Source: Luteimonas terrae (GTDB lineage Bacteria; Pseudomonadota; Gammaproteobacteria; Xanthomonadales; Xanthomonadaceae). Taken from it: a stretch of DNA of 64,000 bases. Below the pieces are notes generated by a model. It did no database searches. It had not been told where the DNA came from and saw only the letters and a list, made by a program, of their open reading frames with translations. The first letter of the stretch is position 1; every line of letters starts with the position of its first letter. Location of the stretch: assembly GCF_004358165.1 (NCBI RefSeq), contig NZ_SMTG01000006.1, positions 146,358 to 210,357 of the forward strand. Direction: 5' to 3'. Below, in pieces: positions 33,349 to 42,235 of this stretch. Position numbers and translations under genes: made by a program.

Positions 33349-35885
33349 GCGACCTGCGGCCCGACCACACGATTCCCACGCCGGGCGACCACCTGCGCCA
33401 TACGGACCGCATCGCCGCGCTAGAACGCATCTGGGCCAACGGACGCGGCCTCGTCGGGCAGTTGACCGCGGTCAACCACACGACGATCGCATTGCGCTTC
33501 ATCGTCACCGGCCTTTGCTTTCTGCTGGTCGGCGGCATGCTGTCGATGTTCATCCGCCTGCAGCTGGCGTGGCCCGGATTGAACGTGCTCGACCCCGAGC
33601 GCTACGCGCAGTTCGTGACCATGCACGGCACGACGATGATGTTCCTGTTCGCGGTGCCGATCATGGAAGGCTTCGCGATGTACCTCATCCCGAAGATGCT
33701 CGGCACGCGCGATCTGCCGTTCCCGCGCCTGTCGGCGTTCGGCTGGTGGTGCTACCTGTTCGGCGGCCTGTTCCTGTATTCGAGTTTCATCTTCGGCAGC
33801 GTGCCCGACGGCGGCTGGTTCATGTACACGCCGCTGACCGATTCGACGTATTCGCCGGGCAAGGGCGCCGACTTCTGGCTGATCGGCGTGACCTTCGCCG
33901 AGATCGCGGCCGTGACGGCGGCGGTGGAACTGATCGTGGCGATCCTGATCACCCGCGCGCCGGGCATGGACCTGACCCGCATGCCGCTGTTCGCGTGGGC
34001 GATCCTGGTCACGGCCTTCATGATCGCGTTCGGCTTTCCGCCGCTGATCCTCGCCAGCCTGCTGCTGGAGATCCAGCGCGCGTTCGACTTCGCGTTCTTC
34101 GAGGTCGCGCGCGGCGGCGACCCGCTGCTGTGGCAGCACCTGTTCTGGCTGTTCGGCCATCCCGAGGTCTACATCATCTTCCTGCCCGCGGCCGGCGTGG
34201 TGTCGACGCTGGTGCCGACCTTCGCGCGCCGTCCGATCGTGGGCTACACCTGGATCGTGCTGGCGCTGATCGCGACGGGTTTCCTGAGCTTCGGCCTGTG
34301 GGTGCACCACATGTTCGCGGTCGGCATTCCGCTGCTGGCGCTCGCGTTCTTCAGTGCGGCCAGCATGGCCGTGGCGATTCCGACCGGCATCCAGGTGTTC
34401 GCGTGGATCGCCACGCTGTGGGCCGGCAAGCCGTGGCTGCGCGTGCCGATGCTGCACATCATCGGTTTTTTCATCACCTTCGTCTGTGGCGGCCTGACCG
34501 GCGTGATGCTGGCCTTCGTGCCGTTCGACTGGCAGGCCCACGACACGCACTTCGTCGTCGCCCACCTGCACTACGTGCTGATCGGCGGGATGATGTTCCC
34601 GATGTTCGCCGGGCTGTACTACTGGCTGCCGCTGGCGAGCGGGCGCATGCCGTCCGAATCGCTGAGCCGCAGCGCGTTCTGGCTGGTGTTCATCGGCTTC
34701 AACCTGACCTTCCTGCCGATGCACATCACCGGCCTGGTCGGCATGCCGCGCCGCGTGGAGAGCTACGCGATGGAGCTCGGCGTGCACTGGCTCAACCTGG
34801 TGTCGACGGCGGCGGGGTTCGTGCTCGCGGTCGGCATCATCGCCATCCTCGTCGACGTGGCGCTGTGCTTCGTGCTCGGCCGACGCAACAGCGAGAATCC
34901 GTGGCAGGCGCCGACGCTGGAATGGGCGCTGCCGCACCCGGCGCCGAAGTACAACTTCGCGTCGCTTCCCGAGGTGTCCGATCGCAATCCGCTGTGGCGC
35001 GATCCCGACCTCGTCGCCGCGACGCGCCGCACCGACGGCCTGCTCGCCGACGCGCACGGCGGCTGGCGCTGGATTCTCGGCACGTCGATCCAGTCGGCGC
35101 AGCCCGAGCAGGCGATCCGCCTGTCGAACTCGACCTGGTTCCCTCTGCTGTGCGCACTGTGCATCGCAGTGCTGCTGGCCGGCTTCATCACCTCGCAGTA
35201 CTGGCTGTCGGTGCTGATGCTGCTGCCGCTGATCGGCCTGTTCCTGCGCTGGCTGTGGACCGTCAACGGCCGTGATGCGCCGCTGCGGATCGAAGTGAAG
35301 CCGGGCTTGTGGCTGCCGACGCAGGCCGCGGCGAAGAATGCGCCGGGCTGGTGGGCGCTGGTCGGCACGTTGCTGATCGACGGCTCGCTGTTCGCATCGC
35401 TGGTCTACGCGTACTTCTACCTGTGGCTGCATGCGCCCGCCTGGCCGGCCGGTGGCGCCACGTTCACCGCGCTCGCCCCGGCTGCGGCTGCACTGGCCGC
35501 GCTGCTGCTTGCCGGCATCGCCGCGTGGCGCGCATCGGTCGCGGTGCGCGCCGGCCACGCGCAGCGCGCGATCGGCTGGCACGTGCTCGCCGTCGTCGCC
35601 GGACTGGGGTTCCTCGCGCTGCAGTTGCCGACGATCGCCGAGGCGGTCGGCGCGCCGCAGCGGCACGCCTACGGCTCGGTGGTGTGGACGCTGGCCGGCT
35701 TCCATGCCCTGCACGTGGCGGTGGCCGCGCTGATCGGCGGCTTCGTCGCGCTGCGCATCGCGCGCGGCCATGTCGACGCGGATCGACCGCTGGAGACCCG
35801 CATCGCGACCGGCTTCTGGCGCTACGTGGTCGCGCAGGGCGCGATCGCATGGGCGGTGCTGCATCTGTTCCCGAGGTTCGCATGA
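33345..35885 (+). CDS. ctaD: Cytochrome c oxidase subunit I fused to subunit III
   Basis: An 846-residue fusion. The first 560 residues or so are subunit I: heme a ligand in MHGTTMMF, CuB ligand and cross-linked tyrosine in HPEVYII, the HH pair in WVHHMF, and the heme ligands in HDTHFVVAHLHY. After a linker, from about residue 600, come the helices of subunit III (GWWALVGTLLIDGSLFASLVYAYFYLWL), about seven helices with a shortened N-terminal part. It reduces O2 to water and pumps protons. Fusion ensures equal amounts of I and III. GTG start overlapping the subunit II stop; ATGA overlap with the next gene. Confidence 0.93.
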   Translation: MSDLRPDHTIPTPGDHLRHTDRIAALERIWANGRGLVGQLTAVNHTTIALRFIVTGLCFLLVGGMLSMFIRLQLAWPGLNVLDPERYAQFVTMHGTTMMFLFAVPIMEGFAMYLIPKMLGTRDLPFPRLSAFGWWCYLFGGLFLYSSFIFGSVPDGGWFMYTPLTDSTYSPGKGADFWLIGVTFAEIAAVTAAVELIVAILITRAPGMDLTRMPLFAWAILVTAFMIAFGFPPLILASLLLEIQRAFDFAFFEVARGGDPLLWQHLFWLFGHPEVYIIFLPAAGVVSTLVPTFARRPIVGYTWIVLALIATGFLSFGLWVHHMFAVGIPLLALAFFSAASMAVAIPTGIQVFAWIATLWAGKPWLRVPMLHIIGFFITFVCGGLTGVMLAFVPFDWQAHDTHFVVAHLHYVLIGGMMFPMFAGLYYWLPLASGRMPSESLSRSAFWLVFIGFNLTFLPMHITGLVGMPRRVESYAMELGVHWLNLVSTAAGFVLAVGIIAILVDVALCFVLGRRNSENPWQAPTLEWALPHPAPKYNFASLPEVSDRNPLWRDPDLVAATRRTDGLLADAHGGWRWILGTSIQSAQPEQAIRLSNSTWFPLLCALCIAVLLAGFITSQYWLSVLMLLPLIGLFLRWLWTVNGRDAPLRIEVKPGLWLPTQAAAKNAPGWWALVGTLLIDGSLFASLVYAYFYLWLHAPAWPAGGATFTALAPAAAALAALLLAGIAAWRASVAVRAGHAQRAIGWHVLAVVAGLGFLALQLPTIAEAVGAPQRHAYGSVVWTLAGFHALHVAVAALIGGFVALRIARGHVDADRPLETRIATGFWRYVVAQGAIAWAVLHLFPRFA

Positions 35886-36253
35886 GCCTGGTCCGCACGC
35901 CCGGGCTGCTGCGTCTGTCGCTGCCGCTGGCGGTCTGGGCGCTGCATTTCGTCGCGATCTACAGCCTGCAGGGCCTGGCCTGCGCACGCGCGTTGTGGCG
36001 GACGCCGTGGGCGGGACTGGAAGCGATGACCTGGGTGCTGTGGGGCCTGACCGCCGTGGCGCTGGTCGCGATCGTCGCCAGCGCCATTCCCGCGTATCGC
36101 GCGTGGCGCGCGTTGCGTGCCGACCCCGACGGCCGCGCCGACACGGTGCGCCAGCGCTTTCTGCATGCACTGGCCGCCCTGTGTGCGTTGATCGCCACGA
36201 TCGGCGTCGTCTTCACCGCCGTGCCGGTCGCGCTGCTGCCGACCTGCGCCTGA
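35882..36253 (+). CDS. Small membrane protein of the oxidase operon
   Basis: A 123-residue membrane protein with three hydrophobic segments (LPLAVWALHFVAIYSLQGLA, MTWVLWGLTAVALVAIVASAI and LHALAALCALIATIGVVFTAVPV). Two cysteines lie in the first and last part. No recognised motif. Its ATG overlaps the stop of the fused oxidase subunit, so it is translationally coupled and probably supports assembly or stability of the complex. It could stand in place of a subunit IV-like protein; this is inference from position. Confidence 0.75.
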   Translation: MSLVRTPGLLRLSLPLAVWALHFVAIYSLQGLACARALWRTPWAGLEAMTWVLWGLTAVALVAIVASAIPAYRAWRALRADPDGRADTVRQRFLHALAALCALIATIGVVFTAVPVALLPTCA

Positions 36254-36265
36254 TCCGGACCCCCG

Positions 36266-36805
36266 ATGCGCAAGAGCCTCAAGCAACCCGTTCCCCGCAC
36301 GCAAAGCCACACGGTGGAAAGCGTGCTGGCGATCGCCAAGCACCCGATCCATCCGATGCTGGTGACCTTTCCCATCGCTTTCCTGTCGATGGTGGTGGTC
36401 ACCGACGTGCTGTACCTGTGGCTGGGCGCGACGTTCTGGGCGGAACTCTCGTTCTGGCTCAACGTCGGCGGTCTGGGTTTCGGCGTGCTGGCCGGCATCG
36501 TCGGCACGATCGACATGATGTCGATCCGCGTCGTGCGTCGGCACGTCTCGGCCTGGAACCACTTCATCGTCGCGGTGATGGTGCTGGCGATGGCCGCACT
36601 CGGCGTGTGGCTGCGCCTGCCGGGTCATGCCGAGGCGGTGTGGCCCTGGGGCCTAGTGTCGTCGGCGACGATGGCACTGCTGGTGATGGTGGCCGGCTGG
36701 CTGGGCGGGACCCTGAGCTTTCGCCACGGTATCGGCGTCTACGGCGACGAGGAAACCGATGCCGCCAGCGGACGCGACGCGGAGCGCAAGCCGCCGGCCG
36801 AATAG
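36266..36805 (+). CDS. DUF2231 membrane protein
   Basis: A 179-residue protein with four membrane helices. The opening KHPIHPMLVTFPIAFLSMVVVTD is the DUF2231 signature, with conserved histidines that might bind heme or metal. The second helix pair includes WNHFIVAVMVLAMAALG. The function of the family is unknown; it is often found with cytochrome and redox genes. It follows the previous oxidase gene after 12 bases and is the last rightward gene before the HemJ-like gene in the opposite direction. Confidence 0.85.
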   Translation: MRKSLKQPVPRTQSHTVESVLAIAKHPIHPMLVTFPIAFLSMVVVTDVLYLWLGATFWAELSFWLNVGGLGFGVLAGIVGTIDMMSIRVVRRHVSAWNHFIVAVMVLAMAALGVWLRLPGHAEAVWPWGLVSSATMALLVMVAGWLGGTLSFRHGIGVYGDEETDAASGRDAERKPPAE

Positions 36806-36827
36806 CGCGCGTCCGTCGCTGCGGATT

Positions 36828-37373
36828 TCAGGGCGTCGCGTCGTCGCCGAGTCCCGGCACCAGATCTTCGGCGTCCACCGTTCGCGCGGGCGGTGCCGGC
36901 AGATCCCCAAGCGTCTGCGGCTTGGCGCCGGTGAGCCCGGCGATCACCAGCAGCAGCACCAATGGCACCCAGCCGATGACACGGAAGAAGGTCGCGCCGT
37001 GCTTGCAGCGGTCGTGACCCAGTTCGTACAGCAGCAGCCCGTAGTACAGATGCAGCAGCACCGCCATCGCGACGACGACGAGCTTGAGCACGAGCCATGC
37101 GCCGGTCGGATTCCAGGCGATCAGGATGCCGCCGAAGGTGATCGTCAGCAGGGCGGCCGGGGTCATGATCCGGAAGAACAGGGTGTTGGTGACCGGATTC
37201 CAGAACTCCGGATCGGCATCGATCTCGCGGCGGTTGCGGGCGACGAACAGGCGCGGCAGGAAGAACAGGCCGGTGAACCAGACCGTCATCGCCAGGATGT
37301 GCAGGACCTTGAGCCAGAAGTACACCGGCGCTCCGGAAATCGATACCGGCGTGCAGGGTACGCAGGCGCGCAT
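36828..37373 (-). CDS. HemJ/CopD-like membrane protein
   Basis: A 181-residue protein with four to five helices. The segment YFWLKVLHILAMTVWFTGLFFLPRLFV holds the His and Arg that are conserved in HemJ-type protoporphyrinogen oxidases, and the later LVLKLVVVAMAVLLHLYYG holds the Lys/His pair. It is commonly annotated CopD family. A heme-biosynthesis or heme-handling role would suit a heme a oxidase cluster, but the family is divided and copper resistance is the other reading. It is transcribed against the surrounding genes and is divergent from ctaG by 54 bases. Confidence 0.7.
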   Translation of the reverse strand: MRACVPCTPVSISGAPVYFWLKVLHILAMTVWFTGLFFLPRLFVARNRREIDADPEFWNPVTNTLFFRIMTPAALLTITFGGILIAWNPTGAWLVLKLVVVAMAVLLHLYYGLLLYELGHDRCKHGATFFRVIGWVPLVLLLVIAGLTGAKPQTLGDLPAPPARTVDAEDLVPGLGDDATP

Positions 37374-37427
37374 CAAATCCTTGTGGCCTCGACGCGCGCT
37401 GCAGCGCGCGGCTGCTACGGTCGATCC

Positions 37428-38303
37428 ATGTCGCGCTCCGTCCTCCACGCATCGGCTGCGGCCGGCTTCGCGCTGCTGCTGGCCGCGGCGCCCGCCGCGG
37501 CGGTGACGCCGGACGGTCCGCCGCCGCCGCTCGCGCAGGCCTGGTCGCTTTCGCTCCGGACGCTGCTGCCGCTGGCGGCCGTGGTGGCGATGTACACCGT
37601 GGGCATCTGGCGCACGCGGCCGCCGTTCCTGCACGGGATCGCCGGTGTCGCCGGCCTCGTCGCGCTCGCGCTGGCGGTGCTGTGGCCCTTCGATGCCTGG
37701 GCCGCCTATGCGCTGTCGGCGCATGTGGCCCAGCACATGCTGCTGCTGGCGCTGGCACCACCGCTGCTCGTGATCGCGCGGCCCGCCCGGCTGCTGGCGG
37801 GCTGCGTGCCGGCGCGTCCGCGCGCGACGGTCGAACGATACGCGGCAACGTCGATGCGACGCCTGGAGGCGCCGCTCGGCCTGGCGACGCTGGTGCACGT
37901 GGTCGTGCTGTGGGCCTGGCACCTGCCGGCGGCGACGTCCGCCGCGCTCGTCAGCGAACCCGTGCATCGTCTGATGCTCGCCAGTGTGCTGCTGGCCGGC
38001 CTGTGGTTCTGGAGCGCGGTGCTGGCGCGGCTGCAGACGCGCGATGGCGCGATCGCCGGCGCCCTCGTCGCGCTGGTCACGGCGATGATGCTGATGGGAT
38101 TTCTCGGCGCACTGCTGACGTTCTCGCCGCGGCTGCTCTACCCCGCCTACACCGACCGCGCACTGCTCGCCGGCCTCGACGCGCTCGCCGACCAGCAACT
38201 CGCCGGCCTGCTGATGTGGGTGCCGGGCGGGTTGCCCTATCTCGCGGTCGGCCTGTGGCTGGCGGTCGTCTGGCTGCGCGGCGTGCAGCGGGCGGCGGCG
38301 TGA
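37428..38303 (+). CDS. ctaG: Cytochrome c oxidase assembly factor CtaG (caa3 type)
   Basis: A 291-residue membrane protein with seven or eight helices and an N-terminal signal-like segment. The motif HVAQHMLLLALAPPLLV and the later HLPAATSAALVSEPVHRLMLAS place it in the caa3_CtaG family, which inserts copper into CuB or otherwise assembles the oxidase in bacteria. It is not related to the Cox11-type CtaG. The next gene starts by GTGA overlap. Being at the same locus as the fused oxidase, it most likely serves that enzyme. Confidence 0.9.
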   Translation: MSRSVLHASAAAGFALLLAAAPAAAVTPDGPPPPLAQAWSLSLRTLLPLAAVVAMYTVGIWRTRPPFLHGIAGVAGLVALALAVLWPFDAWAAYALSAHVAQHMLLLALAPPLLVIARPARLLAGCVPARPRATVERYAATSMRRLEAPLGLATLVHVVVLWAWHLPAATSAALVSEPVHRLMLASVLLAGLWFWSAVLARLQTRDGAIAGALVALVTAMMLMGFLGALLTFSPRLLYPAYTDRALLAGLDALADQQLAGLLMWVPGGLPYLAVGLWLAVVWLRGVQRAAA

Positions 38304-39616
38304 ACACCCGCTGGCGGCGACTGCTCGGCTGGTTGCTGGTCTGGATGGCGCTGGCCCTGCTGCCGATGTGCATCGCGCTGGCCGGTGACCCGCCGGCGGT
38401 GCGCGACCGCATCGTCGAGACCGGCGCGATGCTCGGCCTGCTGGGTCTGGGCGTGCTGTCCGCGCAGGCGCTGACCTCGGGCCGGCAACGCTGGTTCGCG
38501 CGCGGACTCGGCCAGGACGATGTACTGCAGTTCCATCGCCAGACTGGTCTGCTGGGATGGGGCCTGGTGCTGGCGCATCCGTTGACGATGTTCCTGGGCG
38601 ATGCGCGGTTTCTCGACTATCTCGACCCGCGCGAGGACTGGCTGCGGGCGACGCCGCTGTGGACGGTGCTGCTCGCGGTCACGTGGCTGGCGACCACTTC
38701 GCTGTGGCGGCTGTCGTTCGGCCTGCAGTACGAGCACTGGCGCCTGCTGCACGGCGCGCTCGCGCTGCTGGTGGTGACGATCGGCCTGGGCCACGCGCTG
38801 ATGGTCGACCACTACACCGGCCCGCTGTGGAAGAAGCTCGCGCTGACGATGGCGGTCGGCGCCTCGCTGTACGCGGTGATCGAGAACCGCGTGCTGCGGC
38901 CGCGCGGGCTGGCGCGCCGGCCGTGGACGGTGCAGTCGGTCGAGACCGCGCGCGACGGCAGCCACGTATTGCGGCTCTCGCCTGCGGGCCACGACGGCCT
39001 GCGCTTCCGCCCCGGCCAGTACGCGTGGATCACCATCGGCGATACGCCGTGGCGTGTGCAGCAGCACCCCTTCTCGATCAGCTCGAGCGCCGAGTCGTCC
39101 ACGCTGGAGTTCACGATCAAGCCGCTGGGCGATTTCACCGCGCGCATCGGCGCGATTCCGGTCGGCACACGCGCGTTCGTCGAAGGGCCGTACGGCGAGT
39201 TCGTGTATCTGCCCGATGCCTGCCCGCAGGGCGCGGTCTTCATCGCCGGCGGCGTCGGCATCACGCCGATCCTGAGCATGCTGCGTACCGCGCGCGACGG
39301 TGGCGCGACTGCGCCGATGTGGCTGATCTACGGCAATCCGGCCTGGGACGACGTGCTGTATCGCGACGCGCTCGATGCGCTGTCGAAGGAATTGCCGTTG
39401 ACGGTGATCCACGTGCTCGAAGACGCGCCGGACGACTGGGACGGCGAGACCGGCCACATCGATGGCGATCTGCTCGACCGGCACCTGCCCGAGCTCGCGT
39501 CGTTGCCGGTCTACGTCTGCGGACCGGACGCGCTCGCCAATGCGGTCGAACCGGCCCTGATCGCGCGCGGCGTCACCGCCGACCGGCTCTACTCGGAGCG
39601 TTTCGATCTCGTATGA
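38300..39616 (+). CDS. Ferric-reductase-like flavohemoprotein
   Basis: A 438-residue protein. The first 200 residues form a ferric-reductase-like transmembrane domain with heme-binding histidine pairs (LQFHRQTG, LVLAHPLTM, EHWRLLHG, GLGHALMV). The rest is a ferredoxin-reductase module: FAD motif HPFSISSS, NAD(P) motif IAGGVGITPILSML and VYVCGPDAL. It would carry electrons from NAD(P)H across the membrane through two b hemes. GTG start overlapping ctaG as GTGA. Possible roles are reduction of ferric or cupric ions, or feeding periplasmic electron carriers. Confidence 0.87.
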   Translation: MNTRWRRLLGWLLVWMALALLPMCIALAGDPPAVRDRIVETGAMLGLLGLGVLSAQALTSGRQRWFARGLGQDDVLQFHRQTGLLGWGLVLAHPLTMFLGDARFLDYLDPREDWLRATPLWTVLLAVTWLATTSLWRLSFGLQYEHWRLLHGALALLVVTIGLGHALMVDHYTGPLWKKLALTMAVGASLYAVIENRVLRPRGLARRPWTVQSVETARDGSHVLRLSPAGHDGLRFRPGQYAWITIGDTPWRVQQHPFSISSSAESSTLEFTIKPLGDFTARIGAIPVGTRAFVEGPYGEFVYLPDACPQGAVFIAGGVGITPILSMLRTARDGGATAPMWLIYGNPAWDDVLYRDALDALSKELPLTVIHVLEDAPDDWDGETGHIDGDLLDRHLPELASLPVYVCGPDALANAVEPALIARGVTADRLYSERFDLV

Positions 39617-39635
39617 GCAGTGGAGGATGCCAGCC

Positions 39636-39722
39636 GTGATGCATCGCCATCTGCGCCGCGCCGGCGTGATCGCCTCGATCGTGCTGGTGTTGATCGCGAT
39701 CGCGGCGGCTTGGTTGCGCTGA
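39636..39722 (+). CDS. 28-residue single-helix membrane peptide
   Basis: A short ORF 20 bases after the flavohemoprotein stop. It has an excellent ribosome binding site (AGTGGAGG) nine bases before a GTG that is followed at once by ATG, so either codon could start it. The product has a basic start (HRHLRRAG) and one hydrophobic helix (VIASIVLVLIAIAAAW), ending in LR. It resembles the small accessory peptides of terminal oxidases (CydX, CcoQ-like) only in size and topology. It is below the size usually annotated, and translation is predicted, not proven. Confidence 0.5.
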   Translation: MMHRHLRRAGVIASIVLVLIAIAAAWLR

Positions 39723-39848
39723 AGAACCGGACGCCGCTGGGATCATGCGTCCCGCGCGTTGCCGCGACGTCACTTCCGATTTCCCGCCCGGATTGACGAC
39801 GTGTGGACCCGCGCGCTCGCAAGCTGGCCCGCCGTCGCCGGTATCGCC

Positions 39849-41015
39849 ATGACTTCGGATTGGACCCGCTTCGCCGCGATCGCGTGGCCCGTGCTCGTCG
39901 CCCTGCTGCTCGGCCTGGTGGTGCACTGGAGTCTGCGCAAACTCGCCCGTGCCGCCAGCCGACACGCGCGGGAGCATCTGCGTGCACGCATCGCGCAGGT
40001 CGTCGCGGTGCCGGCCGCGGTCGCGCTGCCCCTGCTGTTTCTCGCGGTCGCCTTGAATGCGACGCCGCTCGATCCGGTGCTGCTCGGCCAGCTGCGGCAC
40101 TGGATCGCGATCGGCGGCATGTTGTGCCTGACCTGGCTGCTGGCACGCGCGGTGGGTGCGGTGGAGGACCGGATCCTGCGCGAGCATCCGGTCGACGTCG
40201 AAGACAATCTCACCGCGCGGCGCGTGCAGACGCAGACGCGCGTGATCAGCCGCGTGATCCAGGCCGGCGTGGTGCTGATCGGCGTGTCGCTGGCGTTGAT
40301 GACCTTTCCGCAGGTGCGCCAGGTCGGCGCGGCGCTGCTCGCATCGGCGGGCATCATCGGCCTGATCGCCGGCGTCGCCGCGCAGCCGGTGTTCGGCAAT
40401 CTCATCGCCGGCCTGCAGATCGCGCTCGCGCAGCCGATCCGCCTCGACGACGTGGTGATCGTCGAAGGCGAGTGGGGCCGCATCGAGGAGATCACCTCGA
40501 CCTACGTGGTCGTGCGCGTCTGGGACGAGCGTCGACTGGTGGTGCCGCTGCAGTGGTTCATTTCCAACCCGTTCCAGAACTGGACGCGCCAGACCGCGCA
40601 ACTGCTGGGCACGGTGTTCCTGTGGCTGGACCATCGCGCGCCGATACCGGTGATCCGCGAGGAGCTGCAGCGCATCTGCGAAGCCGACCCGCGTTGGGAC
40701 AGACGTGTGTGCGTCACCCAGGTCACCGAAACCGACAAGCACACCATCGAGGTGCGCCTGCTGGTCAGCGCGCGGAATTCCGGCGAGCTGTTCGATCTGC
40801 GCTGCGCGGTGCGCGAGGCGATGCTGGCCTTCCTCGATGCCCATCACCCCAAGGCGCTGCCGCGCGTGCGCAACGAGGTCACCGACGGCGATGCGCGGCG
40901 CGCGGCCTCGCACACGGTCGCGCCGGTGGCGCATGGCGACACGCAGTCGCCGGGCGCCGAATCGGTGGCCCGCGGCGATCTCGACACGGGCTTGCCGGTC
41001 CGGCCTGCACAGTGA
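39849..41015 (+). CDS. MscS-family mechanosensitive ion channel
   Basis: A 388-residue membrane protein with three to four helices followed by the MscS core. The pore-lining helix is the glycine/alanine-rich [39 protein letters not shown], and the beta domain follows ([20 protein letters not shown]). The C-terminal alpha-beta domain (about 250-340) is typical, with an extra hydrophilic tail of roughly 50 residues. It protects the cell from bursting on osmotic downshift. ATG 39849 is used; a start at 39759 would add an unconserved 30 residues. Confidence 0.9.
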   Translation: MTSDWTRFAAIAWPVLVALLLGLVVHWSLRKLARAASRHAREHLRARIAQVVAVPAAVALPLLFLAVALNATPLDPVLLGQLRHWIAIGGMLCLTWLLARAVGAVEDRILREHPVDVEDNLTARRVQTQTRVISRVIQAGVVLIGVSLALMTFPQVRQVGAALLASAGIIGLIAGVAAQPVFGNLIAGLQIALAQPIRLDDVVIVEGEWGRIEEITSTYVVVRVWDERRLVVPLQWFISNPFQNWTRQTAQLLGTVFLWLDHRAPIPVIREELQRICEADPRWDRRVCVTQVTETDKHTIEVRLLVSARNSGELFDLRCAVREAMLAFLDAHHPKALPRVRNEVTDGDARRAASHTVAPVAHGDTQSPGAESVARGDLDTGLPVRPAQ

Positions 41016-41043
41016 CCGCTCGCATTCACCACGGAGCATCGCG

Positions 41044-42039
41044 ATGAAGACCCGCACCCTCGGCCTCGGCGGCCCCACCGTGTCGGCCCTCGGCCTCGGC
41101 TGCATGGGCATGAGCGCGTTCTACGGCGGCCGCGGCAGCGATGCCGACGCGATCGCCGTGATCCACCACGCGCTCGATCAGGGCATCACCCTGCTCGACA
41201 CCGCCGACATGTACGGCCCGCACACGAACGAGGAACTGGTCGGACGCGCGATCGACGGACGCCGCGACGACGTGTTCCTCGCCACCAAGTTCGGCATCCA
41301 GCTCGACCCGTCGGACCCGCAGGCGCGCGGCATCAACGGCCGTCCGGAATACGTGCAGCAGGCCTGCGAAGCCTCGCTGCGCCGGCTGAAGGTCGACACC
41401 ATCGACCTGTACTACCAGCACCGCGTCGATCCCAATGTGCCGATCGAAGACACGGTCGGCGCGATGGCGCGTCTGGTCGAGCAGGGCAAGGTGCGCCATC
41501 TGGGCCTGTCCGAAGCCTCGGCCGAGACGCTGCGCCGCGCCGCCAAGGTGCACACGATCGCCGCGCTGCAGAGCGAATACTCGCTGTGGTCGCGCGACCC
41601 CGAGACCACAGGCACGCTCACCGCCTGCCGCGAACTCGGTGTCGGCTTCGTGCCCTATTCGCCGCTGGGCCGCGGGTTTCTGACCGGCACGATCCGCACC
41701 GTCGAGGATTTCGACGACGACGATTACCGCCGCCATTCGCCGCGCTTCCAGGGCGCCAACTTCGACCGCAATCTCGCGCTGGTCGAGCAGGTGCAGGCGA
41801 TCGCGCAGGACTACAACGTCACGCCCGGCCAGCTCGCGCTGGCCTGGGTGCTGGCACAGGGCGAGGACCTGGTGCCGATTCCGGGCACCAAGCGCATCGG
41901 TTTCCTCGACGAGAACATCGGCGCGCTGGACATCCACCTGACCGAGGACGACCTGGCGCGCATCGATGCGATCTTCCCGCCGGATGCGGCGGCCGGGACG
42001 CGCTATCCGGAAGCCGGCATGGGCGCGTTGAACCGCTGA
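41044..42039 (+). CDS. Aldo/keto reductase
   Basis: A 331-residue NADPH-dependent reductase of the AKR13-like group. Catalytic residues are in [17 protein letters not shown] (Asp and Tyr), ATKFG (Lys) and LYYQHRVDP (His). The phosphate-binding end is PIPGTKR. It reduces aldehydes or ketones in the cytoplasm; family members include pyridoxal and short-chain carbonyl reductases. It stands alone between the channel gene and a repeat pair. The ATG follows ACGGAGCATCGCG, a weak ribosome binding site. Confidence 0.92.
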   Translation: MKTRTLGLGGPTVSALGLGCMGMSAFYGGRGSDADAIAVIHHALDQGITLLDTADMYGPHTNEELVGRAIDGRRDDVFLATKFGIQLDPSDPQARGINGRPEYVQQACEASLRRLKVDTIDLYYQHRVDPNVPIEDTVGAMARLVEQGKVRHLGLSEASAETLRRAAKVHTIAALQSEYSLWSRDPETTGTLTACRELGVGFVPYSPLGRGFLTGTIRTVEDFDDDDYRRHSPRFQGANFDRNLALVEQVQAIAQDYNVTPGQLALAWVLAQGEDLVPIPGTKRIGFLDENIGALDIHLTEDDLARIDAIFPPDAAAGTRYPEAGMGALNR

Positions 42040-42045
42040 AGACGG

Positions 42046-42112
42046 CCCTTTCCCCCGCGTGCGGAGCATCGGGCCCTTCACGGGTCGAAGATTGGGATGG
42101 GGGCAGATCGTG
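42046..42112 (-). repeat. Palindromic repeat, family A, copy 6 (leftward, degraded hairpin)
   Basis: A decayed hairpin start CTTTCCCCCGCGTGCGG is followed by an unusual insert and then the reversed tail TTGGGATGGGGGCAGATCG. It pairs with copy 7 about 60 bases further right, in the gap between the aldo/keto reductase and the convergent transporter. Confidence 0.65.
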
Positions 42113-42173
42113 CGTCCGAGCTGACGTTCCATCAGGCACGAAACCTCACGCTCGTGCCGGTTTCTTCCTCGAT

Positions 42174-42223
42174 CTGATCGTTCGCCCCACCCAACCCTCC
42201 CCCGCGCGCGGGGGAAGACTTCA
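42174..42223 (+). repeat. Palindromic repeat, family A, copy 7 (rightward)
   Basis: Tail GATCGTTCGCCCCACCCAA followed by a hairpin CCTCCCCCGC..GCGGGGGAAG (about 42200-42223). It faces copy 6 tail to tail. Together the two elements fill most of a 196-base gap with no gene. Confidence 0.75.
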
Positions 42224-42235
42224 AGCAGAAGCGAC

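Noticed and set aside
15583..42223. CRISPR array from the GC hairpins
   Set aside because: Copies are dispersed, oriented and paired, without regular spacers or cas genes.
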